A stretch of 64,000 nucleotides of DNA from Parachlorella kessleri (Eukaryota > Chlorophyta > Trebouxiophyceae > Chlorellales > Chlorellaceae), in the NCBI GenBank assembly GCA_001598975.1, contig BBXU01002067.1, forward strand, positions 1 to 64,000, in the 5' to 3' direction. The notes under the pieces are model-generated. The model was not told where the DNA came from, ran no database searches, and worked only from the letters and a program-made list of their open reading frames with translations. Below are positions 1 to 11,200 of the stretch, piece by piece (position 1 is the stretch's first letter; each line of letters begins with the position of its first letter). The translations under genes and the position numbers were made by a program.

Positions 1-242
1 ACTGTCCCGACCCCCCCCCCCCGTATTGTCATGTCGCCGAAAGGGGCAGCCTTCACTGGTGCAAGGCCACAGCAGAGACTCAGGGAGGGGACCACAATGC
101 CTCGTAGGCTGTCAACAGAAAGCAACACATGGCGAGGGGGGTGGTACCCTAGCAAATCTCGAGACAAGAAGGTCAAGCGGTAGCCACTCAAAAGACTGCA
201 TGCATCCTGTTCACATCCGGGGCACAGCAGGCGGGTCTGTAC
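1..242. other. Stretch without assigned exon
   Basis: The window opens with a run of C (about 11-22). The following bases probably belong to an intron of the CDC27 gene. No exon of that gene could be recognised on the minus strand here. Confidence 0.5.
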
Positions 243-3034
243 CTGTAGAGGCAAAGTAACCGGTAGCCCTCAGCCAGCGCACGCAGCAGTTCAAGCGCTG
301 CTTGGTGGCCTTCCGGCGACCGCTCTCCGCGCACCATGCCCTGCATTACTCCAGACATCTACAATGATACACATCGCCAAGTATGTGTAATGTGGAACCC
401 TACTGTTACAGTTAAAAAAGTGTGCTGAGATTCCCTAGGCTTGCGGCTGCCTGAATACGAGGTGCCAACCATGACAGCAATAATATGCTGGTCCATTCGG
501 ATGCAGCTTGACTCAAGAACAGTGCGCCATCATTCTTCGACCAAACATTGTCATGCTTGACACCTACTACAACCACGGAAATCTTATGCTTTGAGTCAAC
601 GATAGCACCAATAAGCGCGGGAGACCTGGATGATATGGTCGGGTTGAGGCGCACCACCGATCTACCAGTCACATACCTGAACTGCCCCTATGTCCATCAC
701 TGCTGCCCCGTCGGCCTCTCGGCCAGCTGCTATCTGTTCTTCCCCCTCTGCCTGTCTCAGGATGCTGACCGGCTCTGCAAACAGCTTGTTAGACACCTGC
801 AGCAACAGCGCTTGTGAGCCTCAGCGTACTGCTCATCAAAACTAGTACCTGTACTAGCGTTTACTGATTTAGCAGGTAACACTAGCAATACCGCATTCGC
901 CACGCTAATGCATACCAGCCAATCCTTTGCACTGCCCATGCCCAGCAGGGTTGTAAATATTCATGTGTACTGCGGCTGTATGGCCCATAGGAAGCTGGTT
1001 CTGCGGAGAGTTTCAATTTAAACATGCCGTGTGCGACGCACAGCAACCAAACTGCAATGCGCACCTTGCGGAGCTTTCCCTCGTCCATAAACTTGCGCTG
1101 GGGCGCTGTCATGGGAGCTGTTGTGCTGGCAGCCTGGGTGGCGGGTAGGGGAGCTGGGGAGAGAGTGCTCTGCCAGGGTGCCCTGCCACCAATGCCTACC
1201 TTGGGGGCCGGGGGCGGCGGGCCTGCATAAGCATGCCCTTTCCACTGGGTTAGGAGCTCCTCTTCTACGCACCACAACAAAGTGCAATACAACGCAGCGT
1301 GCCGAAAGAGTATAAGGTTGAACCCGCAGGCGATCCTCCAATACAACAGTGTCCTTGCTGCGGTGTGCCCAACAGCCAAGGGTACCTGAAGGCCTTCCCC
1401 CTGGTGAGGGTGTAATGTAGTTGCCGGTCATAGGTGTTATGTGCTCCTGCACATACGTAGCATGGCTATCGACAACAGCAATGGTGAGCTCCACCGTCCC
1501 ATTTGGGTTCATTGCATCCTACCCCACCTGAGGAAGATCCGCCAGAGCGACCACATTCACTGTTAGGCAGATACTTGAGGGAACCCATCTAGCATGTCAC
1601 GATGCCTCTCAACCTTTCCGGCTCCCCCACACAAAATCATCTTGCCGGCCAACATAGAGTTCCCGCCCTTGCCACTGTTCCTTCCCTTCCTGCCACTGTC
1701 CCTCGGTTGAAAGCCTGACCCACCTGGCCAGAAGAAGGTACTCCCCTGGGTCCCTTCATGCCCTCCATCCACCCAAACACCTGTCCCAGCCCGCCCTTTG
1801 CGCCGATGGCCGGGGTTGCCACCCCTCCGCCCTGCTGCATATTAGGCGTGGCCGTGCTGCCGCTGATGCCTGCCTCAAGGGAGGGCGTAGGCGCGACTGC
1901 AGCAGCGCTGGCGCCTGGGCCAAAAAGCCTTACAGGTGCACTTGCTGCTGCCACAGCTGCTCCGATGGCTGGGGCCCCTCCAGCTGCTGACGTTGTGCCC
2001 ACATACTGCTGCGTCTCAGTGTCCGCTCCTACAACGAAGTAGAATAATCACTCTACCAAGCCTGGCGGCATGCACTGATGAAACGCATTCACTCACAAAC
2101 TTTTCAACCTACCACCCATTTCAACTGAGTGCTCGGCATGACAAACTCCAGCATCCCGCTCATTGCAGGCCACTGGCTGCATTCCGAGGTTCGACACGAC
2201 TAGACTCCTAGTTTATGTCACCCACCAAGCGTGCACAGCTCCTCATAGGCTGACCACATCATTGGGTCCAACTGTACTGCCGTGCTGTAGTAAGCTATGG
2301 CTGCACTGTGTCTATTAGAAAGCTGGTAAATCCGACCTAAAAGGTAAAACCCTGCCGCCCCGTTGGGTACCTGCAAGAGTACAAAACAAGCATGTGGCCA
2401 CCATACCAACCATCCAGCTGTTCTGTAACAGAAATGGCTCGCTGCTCTCATAACTTGGCACTACCCGGCATGCCTATGAGAGCCTCAACAGCCGGCCAAC
2501 CCCTTATCCACCAGGAACTCAAGGCCTGACCCACCCTGGCAGTGTCATTATCCGGCATGAGTGCTGTCTCTGCTTCTGTAAGCTTTCCCAGTTGCATGCA
2601 ACTTAGTGCAAACAAGTAGCGGCTCTGTGCGCTCGGCAGCCCTGCAGGGTGCAGAGACGCTTCGTATTATCGCTGCGGCATCAGGGGCCAAACACCTGTA
2701 AGCTCCGGCGAGAAACCCACTACCTTTTAGCAAGTGGTATGCTCTATAGGCCTGGTTTGCTCGATAATAGCAGGTGGCTAGTAGGAACACGTTGGCCTGC
2801 GAAAGCAAATACACGGGGCGGTGAGCAGGCGGTGCCTCCTGTATGGCTGGCAGCACTAGTGCTCAAACCACTTCAAGCTGCTGCCTCAACCACACTTGCC
2901 TCCGAGGGAAACTCAGCCACCAGCCTTTCGGCCAGAAAACAGGCGTTGTCGTGCATGTACAGCGCCAAGCTCTCTTGCACGCAAGCCACCAAGTGGCTTT
3001 CTAGAGCCTGGCCCGAGCCTTCCGTCGCGCTCAT
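243..3034 (-). CDS. CDC27: Anaphase-promoting complex subunit 3 (CDC27/HOBBIT-like), partial at left edge
   Basis: This is a TPR scaffold subunit of the APC/C ubiquitin ligase, which acts in the nucleus at mitotic exit. Exons on the minus strand are 2900-3034, 2724-2796, 2535-2641, 2226-2370, 1724-2028, 1386-1446, 1065-1222, 677-796 and 243-340. Phases agree through 677-796; one or more small exons between 677 and 340 were not found. Family landmarks are ACFLAERLVAEFPSE, LLATCYYRANQAYRAYHLLK, SRYLFALSCMQLGKLTEAE, NGAAGFYLLGRIYQLSNRH, SAYEELCTLG, RKFMDEGKLRK and LLRALAEGYRLLCLYR, in the order expected for CDC27 from its N-terminal TPR block through the disordered middle to the start of the C-terminal TPRs. 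The remaining C-terminal TPRs must lie left of the window. Intron 1 has a GC donor (G|GCAAGT). The start chosen is the ATG at 3034, just before the conserved N-terminal helix. An earlier in-frame GTG was ignored. Confidence 0.92.
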
Positions 3035-3426
3035 TGCGGACAACTTTGCTGCGGCAGTAAGCACCCAACCATCAAGCTACCGGTAGTGATGATGCGTGAA
3101 TGTTGTTCAAAGCTAGCATTGGATATTTATATGGCAAGAGCTGCAACACCTGTGCCGATGGTTCAAAGCCTTGGATGGAAACTGTGAAGTGTAGTCATAG
3201 TGTGAAGGTGTTGACTTTGCAAACCCACAAGCGCAAGCTCATTCACTCTCGATGCTTGCAAGAATGACTGCAATATGCAAACCACACTGACAACCGGTGC
3301 CGTGCTCGCCACATGTCATGCCGTTGGGCGAAGGGGCCGCACCTGTGCAACTCAGGTAGATCTCCCAGACTATTGCTCACTGCCTTAATCCTACGAAGCA
3401 GTACTGGCTTGAAGGGTGCTCTGCAG

Positions 3427-3943
3427 GTTAGGGCTTCCACAGCTGGGTTGTGGCAGGGAACGATAGTGGGCACTGCTTCACAGTCCTTGGAGCCACTGGA
3501 GCCTGACACATGGAAGCAGCTGCAGCAATTGGCAGAAGATAACCCCACCTTGGACCCGGAGATTCTGGCTACCGCTGCCAGCAAGGTGAGACAAGCGCTG
3601 CCAGGCAGACACTGCCACGTCATATAGGAGCACCGGCAGATAGTAGCAGTGAGCCATCCCGGCAGGACCGGGCTTGGCACCTGACTGCCGCATGATGACA
3701 GCCCTGAGCTCCTCTGTCTGTTGTCAGAGAAGTAGGAAGTGCTCACAGCAAGACTGCATTGCGAAGCTGCTACACTCCACTTTGCAGGTGGTGACACAGG
3801 CAGTGCAGTGGACAGCAGTTGCCCTCCATGTAGTGGCAGCCCCATTTGAAGTCTTTCTGGGCAACTGGGGCCTCAACATTCTATTCGTGGCTACCTTGGC
3901 ACTGCTGACCTATACCTTGGTGGTCGTGGCACCTCGACAATAG
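3427..3943 (+). CDS. Hypothetical small membrane protein (3' exons)
   Basis: Two exons join in phase 0. Exon 3427-3585 follows a CTGCAG acceptor and ends at AAG|GTGAG. Exon 3788-3943 follows TTTGCAG and ends with TAG. The first encodes a soluble, acidic stretch containing DNPTLDPEILATAASK. The second holds a hydrophobic C-terminal third (LHVVAAPFEVFLG, then NILFVATLALLTYTLVVVAP) that can form one or two membrane helices. The protein ends three residues after the hydrophobic stretch (PRQ), so a tail-anchored membrane protein is possible. The first exon was not settled: an ATG at 3313 is upstream, but its obvious donor does not keep phase. A TGTAAC signal lies about 70 nt after the stop. I do not recognise the family. 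Confidence 0.5.
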
Positions 3944-4013
3944 CACCCGTTCATCCCTGGATGCTCAGCAGCTCCGCGAATCGTGGCTGCGCTACCTCGT
4001 GCATAACACCTAA

Positions 4014-4019
4014 TGTAAC
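4014..4019 (+). terminator. TGTAAC poly(A) signal of the small membrane protein gene
   Basis: TGTAAC lies 71 nt past the stop at 3943, the spacing and motif usual for green-algal polyadenylation. The convergent QCR8 gene has its own copy about 20 nt further on, so the two 3' UTRs meet or overlap. Confidence 0.5.
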
Positions 4020-4034
4020 GCCTGGCAAACAACT

Positions 4035-4040
4035 GTTACA
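4035..4040 (-). terminator. TGTAAC poly(A) signal of QCR8
   Basis: On the minus strand TGTAAC reads from 4040 to 4035, 77 nt past the QCR8 stop at 4117. It mirrors the signal of the convergent gene. Confidence 0.5.
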
Positions 4041-4116
4041 GGTGGCAACACAGGATAAGCCCCTCTGGGTGCCCAGCTGTGCTTCAACAAGATTATGGTG
4101 CCCTCTGGCCTCAGCC

Positions 4117-4957
4117 TCAGTAGCGGTGATGCTGCTTCTCCTTCTCCTTGTAGTTCTCGCAATACCTGAAAACAAGCAAATACAAACTGGCTCAGATCTC
4201 AGGCAAGACTCAGGCTCAATCTGCACCCAGCCCTGTCCGTCCAGCCCAGCTCTCACTCCCTGTTTGCACTACCTGACACCCCTGCTAAACACAGGCCAGT
4301 CGGGCGTTTAGCTTAGTTAAGCCACACCAAAGTCATAGGGCGATAACTACTACCACCAGCAAGTGTGGAAGTGTGGGGCTGTAACGACACAGAGCCTCGC
4401 AGCAAGTAAGCAAGACGTCAGTAAGGGGAGCAAGGAAGCTGGTGCAGGGTCCTCCTTGTAAAACCGTTGCATCCCTGCCACTCACTTGCCAACGGCGTAC
4501 AGTGGAAGGAAACCAAAGATCACAGCGTCCCGGACCTGCAGGCACAGTTCCCAGTCACTGCTTTCTCGCACTGGCCATAACAGGCGTAGCTTTGTTCTCT
4601 ACTGCCCCTGCTCCAGTTCAGCTGCACCTACTCTCCCAGTGGCCTCGGCTTGTCGTGGGGAGAGACCTCCTGGATCAGAACTCAGGCAAGACCAGGAGCA
4701 CACTTGCATCCAGCCCAGCCCTCCATATAGCTATACCCTGTCTCCTCCCTGTTAGCAGTACCTGCCACCCATACTAATGACAGCACACTGCGCGCAAGGC
4801 GGTCTGGAGCTCCCAGGTTCACCACACCAGAACTTACCACATCAGCATAGTGTGAGGCCTTGTGGGGCAGGTCCTTCCAGAGCCCGCTCATGACGGACTG
4901 CTGGAAGGGCGACAGAGTGTATATCACTTCCCTCAGACGAATAGGGGCTTTGCCCAT
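4117..4957 (-). CDS. QCR8: Cytochrome b-c1 complex subunit 8 (ubiquinol-cytochrome c reductase small subunit)
   Basis: This is a one-helix subunit of mitochondrial respiratory complex III in the inner membrane. Exons are 4838-4957 (120 nt), 4486-4535 (50 nt) and 4117-4165 (49 nt). Together they give 72 residues plus a stop with perfect phase, the same length as I recall for the plant protein. The N-terminus MGKAPIRLREVIYTLSPFQQ and then GLWKDLPHK are the conserved matrix segment. VIFGFLPLYAVG in exon 2 starts the membrane helix. The C-terminus NYKEKEKQHHRY is the basic tail shared with plant QCR8. No cleavable presequence is needed in this family, and none is seen. Both introns carry a copy of a short dispersed repeat. 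The identification is secure. Confidence 0.93.
4188..4300 (+). repeat. Dispersed ~110-bp intronic repeat, copy 1
   Basis: The core is recognisable by TCAGGCAAGAC at its left, CACCCAGCCC in the middle, and CCCTGTTTGCACTACCTG then ACACCC at its right. It lies in QCR8 intron 2. It aligns by eye, in the same orientation, with segments at about 4666-4790 and 6740-6855. No ends with inverted repeats were found. Confidence 0.6.
4666..4790 (+). repeat. Dispersed ~110-bp intronic repeat, copy 2
   Basis: It lies in QCR8 intron 1. It shares CAGGCAAGACCAGGAGCA, CTTGCATCCAGCCC and CAGTACCTGCCACCC with the other copies. Copies 2 and 3 are the most alike. Confidence 0.65.
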
Positions 4958-4999
4958 GGCTGCGACCTGCAGAGGTGCCACTGACCCACGCACCCTTGA

Positions 5000-5600
5000 A
5001 AGGCCAGCCTGGTAAGAGCTTTGCAGGTATACCGGGGTTGATACCCGTCATATATCGCAAGGGCCTTGCCAAAGCGGGCGAGGCTTGCCTGGGATGCTCA
5101 CCTGCTGGAAGCCAATGGGTGGCTGAGCTCCCTGTGCTCACTTTGTGAGTGTACGGTAGGCCCCCCCGCTTATCACTGGTCAACCCGAACTTGGTTTCAG
5201 CTTCAAGAAGCGTGAGGCGGGAAGGGGTTGGGGGAGTTTCGTGACTGCAAGGCCCCATCCGTATCATTGCTTGCCTTGTCGTGGATTGATATAATGTTGT
5301 GAAACCTCTTGCACCACCCTGGACGCTACAAAGCAAACTGGCCCTCAAGGTTTTTGGGGTTGTGCATGTCCCTGTCATGGCACACCACCACTCGGGGCAA
5401 GCTGCAAGCCAGAACTGCAGATACGCATGGCATGTACAGAAGACTGCAGCAGGACAGACCCAAGGGTTTGCCTATCACCCTTGCCTGTCAGCAACCGCCA
5501 CAGCCTGTCACAAGACGGAGTTGACAGGGACTATCTGTGTCTATCTGTTCTGCCTATGGGACAGGGACACCAAGTACCCCTTCAAAATAATAACCCCTGA
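5000..5600. other. Intergenic between SAE1 stop and QCR8 start
   Basis: This holds the 3' flank of SAE1 and the 5' flank of QCR8, which lie in the same orientation. No splice-supported exon was recognised here on either strand. The long open frames are uninterrupted by chance. Confidence 0.5.
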
Positions 5601-7976
5601 CTAGCAGCCATAGGCTTCTATGGAGCCTACTCCGTCAGCAAGAGAGTACATAAACAAGTTGCGGATTGGCTCGCCCTTCTTAGAAACTGCCTTCAGCACA
5701 TCGTTCGCCAGGATGCCGCCCACTATGGCGTTGATGGCAGGCATCTCGTCTGCAGGACAGAGCAACGGGGCGAGTGCCTCATTAAAATCAAGTGCGTGTC
5801 CTGCCTCTTGCCCGGTATCCAACAAGCCCCAGGCAGCCTGTCTCATTTAGCTGGCCTGCAAGTCGTTGACGCTTGTATTGCTTGGCAAAACTGATTCATT
5901 GGCCCAAAATCCTTCAAGCAGACATTTGACACTGTCCCCCGCCCCTACGCTTGCTGGCAGCAGCTGCTCGTGCCACGACCATAGGCCTGGGCAGGCAAGG
6001 AGTGGTCAACTGCCTGCTCTGCCAGCGTGGCCCCCAGCCCACCTGGGCATGTTGTGAATGCCTCCAATAGCTGCTCATCCACCAGTTTGGCATAGTCTAG
6101 CTTCTGGCTCTGGCACAGCCGCTGAAGCAAGTCTCCCAACTGTGGCAGGTCTGCAGCTGCCACTGCCCTGCCATGCTCGCTTTCAAGCTCGGCGCATGCT
6201 GCGCACAGCAGCCAAAGGACAGAAGCTGGCATCATGGACTGCCTGCCGAGCATGGGTGAGCAAGAGTTCACCTTGCATGGGCTGCTCCACTGGCTAGAGT
6301 AGGTGTCACAGCAGCAGCAAAGAGCAGCGACCTGCATGGCTTGTGATGAAGACACACTGAAGGGGGGTGGCAAGGGAGTGTGCAGACCAGGGAGGGGCCC
6401 TAACAAAATAACTTTCCTGCCACCACTTACAGTATTTGCTGCAAAGCATGCGTACCCACCTCGCAGCACAAAGTATAGCTTGTTGGACCGCCGAAAGCTT
6501 CTCCCTTGTAGGCTGCAGCTCATTGCCTCATCCCAAGCTGCGAACTTGGCGCGGTGCTGCTTGCTGACCTTTGCAGTTGTCCCATCTGGTTGCTCCTTGC
6601 TTGTCTGCACCGAAGGACCCATGGCCGGCTTTTAACATCTGACTTGGAGCCCCAGCACCACTACATGGCTACCTTACAATAGCCACCTGGCCAGCGAGCA
6701 GTAGAGCAATTGCAAGGCTCCCCAGTGATCCATCCTGCCAGAACTGCCATCAACATAAGTTAGGCAAGAGTCAGGAGCATACTTGCATCCAGCCCTGTCA
6801 GTACAGTCCGCCCCTACCTTTCTGTTTGCGCTACCTGCCACCCTTACCAACAAGGACATGAGCTAATGCACAACAATGCCAGCATCCACTCCTACCCGCC
6901 ATCCACCCATCCATGGCGCCAAGCTCACCTCCACTATGCATTCATAATCATGGAGGTTGGCAAATGCCCAGCCAGAGATGCCCCGGCAGGTGGCAGCATA
7001 GAAGGCCACGCCCGCCTCTGTACAGAGCCGGTCTGCCCGGCTGACAAGGTAGGCTGGCTGGCCGCAGAGCAGCACCAGGTCGTGCTGCTTGAGCTGGTGT
7101 TGTGTCAGTGCTGCTGCAATGGGACCGCCGAGGGCTGCCAGCTGCACAAAGGGGTTCATCTCTCGCAGCGTGGCTGCACAAGCCTCTGCTACCCTGCACG
7201 TACAGAAACATGCATGAAGGTTGGGGCTGCCGGCACACCCTAGCACGTGTCTTTAGCCCTCTCATGCGCGAGCACAGGGGCGGGCGGGCGGGGGTGGGGG
7301 GGGGTTGGGGGGGTTATGCAATGATCATGAGTCCCTGTTGCTTGTACAGCCATCTTTGTCTGTCATTCCCATAAGCATCAAGTCCCCACAACCAAACTTA
7401 TGGCCGGCCTGCCAAGGGCGGCTCACTGCAGCACACTGGCAGGCATCAAAATGGAATGCCTTCTAGCAGGAGCCTAACGCCGACGGATGTCAATGGGGTT
7501 GTCGTCCTGGCACACACGTTTGGTCAGGCTGAGCGTCAGCGGGGATGAGGAAGTTTCCTGGCGCCCGCCGCTCACAAGGGGTGTCGTCCACTAGCGTGAC
7601 TGAGCCGACACCGGCCAGGACTATGTTCTTAGCTACCTGCAGGGTCAACCTACCACATTAGTACATGGCGTGCAGAACAGTTGTGACAGCCTAACACTGG
7701 TCCAAGAACAGCATGCACCCTCAGCGTGCCTCACCTCTGCTGCCAGCCCTGTGCACCCGAGTATTAGTATTCTGCTGGAGCTCAGTCTGCAAGAGAGTAT
7801 AGAGGTCTCCTGAATGAGGTGGGCAGGCCCGTCTCCGACAGCTGACCACATACAGGTAGCTTGCAAACAGTGTATGTAGGCATGCTATGTAGTGCTTGCC
7901 TTTTCTGGGTTTCCACCCCCCACACCCGCAACTGGCGATCATAAATGGCTGCCTCCTGCTCCGTTAGCTCCTGCAT
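5601..7976 (-). CDS. SAE1: SUMO-activating enzyme subunit 1
   Basis: This is the smaller half of the heterodimeric SUMO E1, which with SAE2/UBA2 adenylates SUMO in the nucleus. The first exons are 7900-7976 (MQELTEQEAAIYDRQLRVWG), 7735-7786 (ILILGCTGLAAE) and 7518-7636 (VAKNIVLAGVGSVTLVDD, then NFLIPADAQPDQT). They are followed by an exon ending near 6935 (EACAATLREMNPFV, FYAATCRGISGWAFANLHDY) and one near 6470-6620 (FAAWDEAMSC, SNKLYFVLR). Next come a helical exon near 6050-6215 and a last exon ending at 5601 with INAIVGGILANDVLKAVSKK and NLFMYSLADG. This matches the ThiF/E1 fold of SAE1 in order. As in other SAE1 proteins, no catalytic cysteine domain is present. Exon 1 ends at a GC donor (AAAAG|GCAAGC), required to read ETQKRLSSSRILIL. 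A dispersed repeat sits in one intron. Confidence 0.9.
6740..6855 (+). repeat. Dispersed ~110-bp intronic repeat, copy 3
   Basis: It lies in a SAE1 intron. It has the marks of copy 2: TAGGCAAGAGTCAGGAGCA, CTTGCATCCAGCCCTG and GCGCTACCTGCCACCC. This is a third copy within 2.7 kb and in the same orientation. Confidence 0.65.
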
Positions 7977-8269
7977 GCTGCAAGTGCGGTGGCAAGCTCG
8001 TGCTTGGAAACAAGTACCGGTAGCTAGCAAATGATGGCACTGCAGATGCTAAGGATAAATACACAGCAGAGAACTCCAAGGCAAGAAACCTCAATGATGG
8101 TTTTTTAGGTCTTTATTGCAGGCAATTTGGGAAACTTGCTGTTCAACTCCTCATCCCGCTGCCAGCATGGCAATACTGCATGCAGGTTGCCGAGCCTGAC
8201 TGCAAAACAAGATCAAGCTTTCAATAGTGTACTTGCGCTTTCGAGGTATGTGATCGCCCTGTGTGAGGC
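7977..8269. promoter_or_regulatory. Shared 293-bp divergent promoter region of SAE1 and CCZ1
   Basis: The two start codons face away from each other across 293 bp, so both promoters and 5' UTRs must fit here or overlap upstream exons. A TTTTTTAGGTCTTTATTG stretch at about 8101-8118 is the most AT-rich part. No specific factor site is claimed. Confidence 0.45.
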
Positions 8270-11200
8270 ATGTCTAGCACGGGGTTGCAGCTGCTGGTCT
8301 TCGACGCCCGCAGAGGCAATCGCGAGGGGCAGGAGATTCAAAAGATACTGGCATTCTACCCTACTGAAACACCTGAGGTGGAGCAGATCACCACAGCCGG
8401 CCTACTGCACGGCTTGCTCTTATTTAGCAGCAACTTTTGCCAGGTGTGCTGGTCGCCTTGGGTAGTTTTGCTTGACTGCTACTACTCTGACAAGAGGTTG
8501 TGCTTAACAGCTCTAGTTGCAGCCCTGCTCGCAGGATTGCTGGGAGGTGGCAGAAACTGACCGGTGCACTTGGGTGGTTCACCAAGCGGAGCCCAGCATC
8601 TGGCTTGCGCTGGTGAGCACGCATTGCTATTGGACCCAGCAACCTGAGATTTCTTTGTCCTTCCCATGCATATGTATATCTCATGCAAGTGCAAAATGAG
8701 GCGATTTGCACAAGCAGCTTCAGTCATGGACAGTATGAATCCAGTCAGGACAGAACCGTGAATTTCGTGGACCAGGCGTGACTTGCCTGAGCAGAGCAGG
8801 ACAATCGCAAGTTTTCAGCTTGCCTCCCTAGAGGGAGGTCCTTTGGGTAGCATTTCGCGCATGCACCATCAGAAGAGTACAAAGTACTTGCCAGGTACCC
8901 CCCTTACACTGGTCATGGATGGGCAACGCCTGTGCGTGCAGGCCGCCCCTCGGGCCTGGGTCCCTAGGCATTGTACCCAGACCAACCTGCGGGCAGTGCT
9001 CTTGCAGTCGTACCAGATCATCAGCCTGCTGCACGGGCCGATTGAGGGCCTCTTGCAGCAGGTAGCTAGCGGCCCTGGCAATTGGTGCCCACATTGTATG
9101 TGCACACCTGCACCACTGCATCCTTCCCTCATATCGTGGTGCCTGGTACTGTATGTACCCGCTGCAGTGTGCTACCACCAAAGCATTAGCGAGTACATTG
9201 AGGTGCTCACGGTGCTGCTGCAGGATGGCAGCGGGCAGCAGGCAGAGCGGGCAATCCTCCCAGTGTTGGAACACCTGGGCCGCCAGCTCAGCAACAGGGC
9301 AAGCTGGCAGCACCGCCAGCTGCGCAACCCGCTAGCAGATGTGGCGCTGGCGCCCATGCTGCGGCTGTCCCCCGCCACCAGTCTGGCTGTGCAGGCGCGT
9401 CTTCTTTTTAAGTGCGGGGATGCTTGCTCGTGGGCTTGGCTACACTGGTAGACATGCCACAGGGCTGCTCCCGCCTTCCAGGCTGCCGCTCTCCTGGCAT
9501 GCAGCTGACTGTCGACATCGGAGGCATTCAAGCTTGTTCCAACTATTGGGGGTTATGGGGCACAGATAGCACAGAATCACGCCTCAGTCGGGTTTGATAG
9601 GAAGAGGACTGGAGCGCCAGAGCAGACTACTTCCTGCCTAGCCAATGCGTGCCTTGTGCTGCCTGCAGAACTTCAGCAACGGGCTGCATCTGGTTTCATT
9701 AGGGCGTGGCGGGGGCAGCCGAGGAGTGGAGGGCGTGGTGCTGCTGTACCAGCTGCACGTAGTGTGGAGCAGCCTTGCACCCGAGGACACAGCGGCAATT
9801 TACAGCCTGGCAGCGACTGCCCTGCTGCACCCACAGAGTGCTGGCCAGCGGGGCACAGCATGTGAAGCTAGGTGAGGCTGCTGCTGTTTGAGAGTCAGGG
9901 TGCCCTGAATGTAAGGCTGGCATTGACAATAGCGTGCATGCGCACGGATGGCAGTTTTGCAGTTTCTTGTACTAAGCTCTCATCATTGGCCACCGTGCGG
10001 CAGCTGCCGTGTGAAGTTTTGCTAAGGGGGTGTGAAACCCTGAGCAAAGGAGCAATGTGTAACCCTCCTAAGCTGTGGCCTCCCCTGGGGACTTGATGTG
10101 TATGCTTGCATGCCCTGCGCTTACAGCCAGCCCAACATGCTGGACAGCTGCTGCTGGCACCAGCTGCCCAGCAAGTATGTGGTGCTGCGGCCCGGCTGCC
10201 TGAGGAGCCCTCGCCCGCAGCACCTGCTGCCAACTTCGCCATCACTGCCGGGGCAGCTGTCACCTTCGCCCTCGTTCCCGCAGCCCATGTCACAGCAGGC
10301 ACAGCAGCAGCAGCAGCAGGATGATGAGGATGATGAGTCGCAGCTTGACGAGGTGGCCAGCATCCCTGTTGTGCAAATACAGGTAAGGGCTGCTTGCCTG
10401 AACTCCAGAAGGTGTTCCTCTGGTTATGTCATGGGAACATATGTGGGGGTGGCCTGCTGAGCCGCGCCCGAGGGCATGAACGATGATGGCCTGCCTCGCT
10501 GCTGCTAAGCATGCAATACCCCATATGAAAATATTTTCGGGTATCCTACGAAAGGCATTTTGTCCCGCTGCTATGTGCTTCCCCACTGCAGGGCGGTCAG
10601 GAGCCGTGCCACCTGCTGCCCTACAAGGAAGGCAAGCTGTGGGTGCTGTTGCTGGTGTCAGCCAGCGTCCACCTGACCCAGCACACGCTGGCTGCGCTGC
10701 AAGCGGCCATGGGGCCGCCAGCACAGCAGCTGGCAGCGCAGGTACGAGTGCATGCTTCAGCTGCTGGGCACAGCTGCAGGGGTTGGTTTTCAGAAGTGGA
10801 GCCCAAAGTCGGGCAGAGGCCAGCACTTTGAGGTTTGGGAGCCAGGAAGGATCTCATCGTTGATGGCATTTGCAGCAGCCTAGCCTGAGGTTCGCTGACA
10901 AGTCATGCTGTAGAGCTCATTCTTGCCCAGTCTTGAAGTGATCGCCGACCATCTGTGTTTCTTCATCATGGCATTCATGCGGTGGAGTTGTACAGGTGGG
11001 GCTGGAAGTGCGCGACATGGGCGCTGAGCCAGCCCACCTCCCTGGCTACCGCTACCTGTTTTGCGACCAAGCCAGCCAGTCCTGCGTGGCCACGCCCCGT
11101 GTCAAGATCAGCGCAATGCTGCACCACTCCCGCGCCCTGGCTGCCAGCGTTAGGGAGTCTCTGTCCCTGCTGGAGCCGTCCCATCGGGCAAGCGGCAGCG

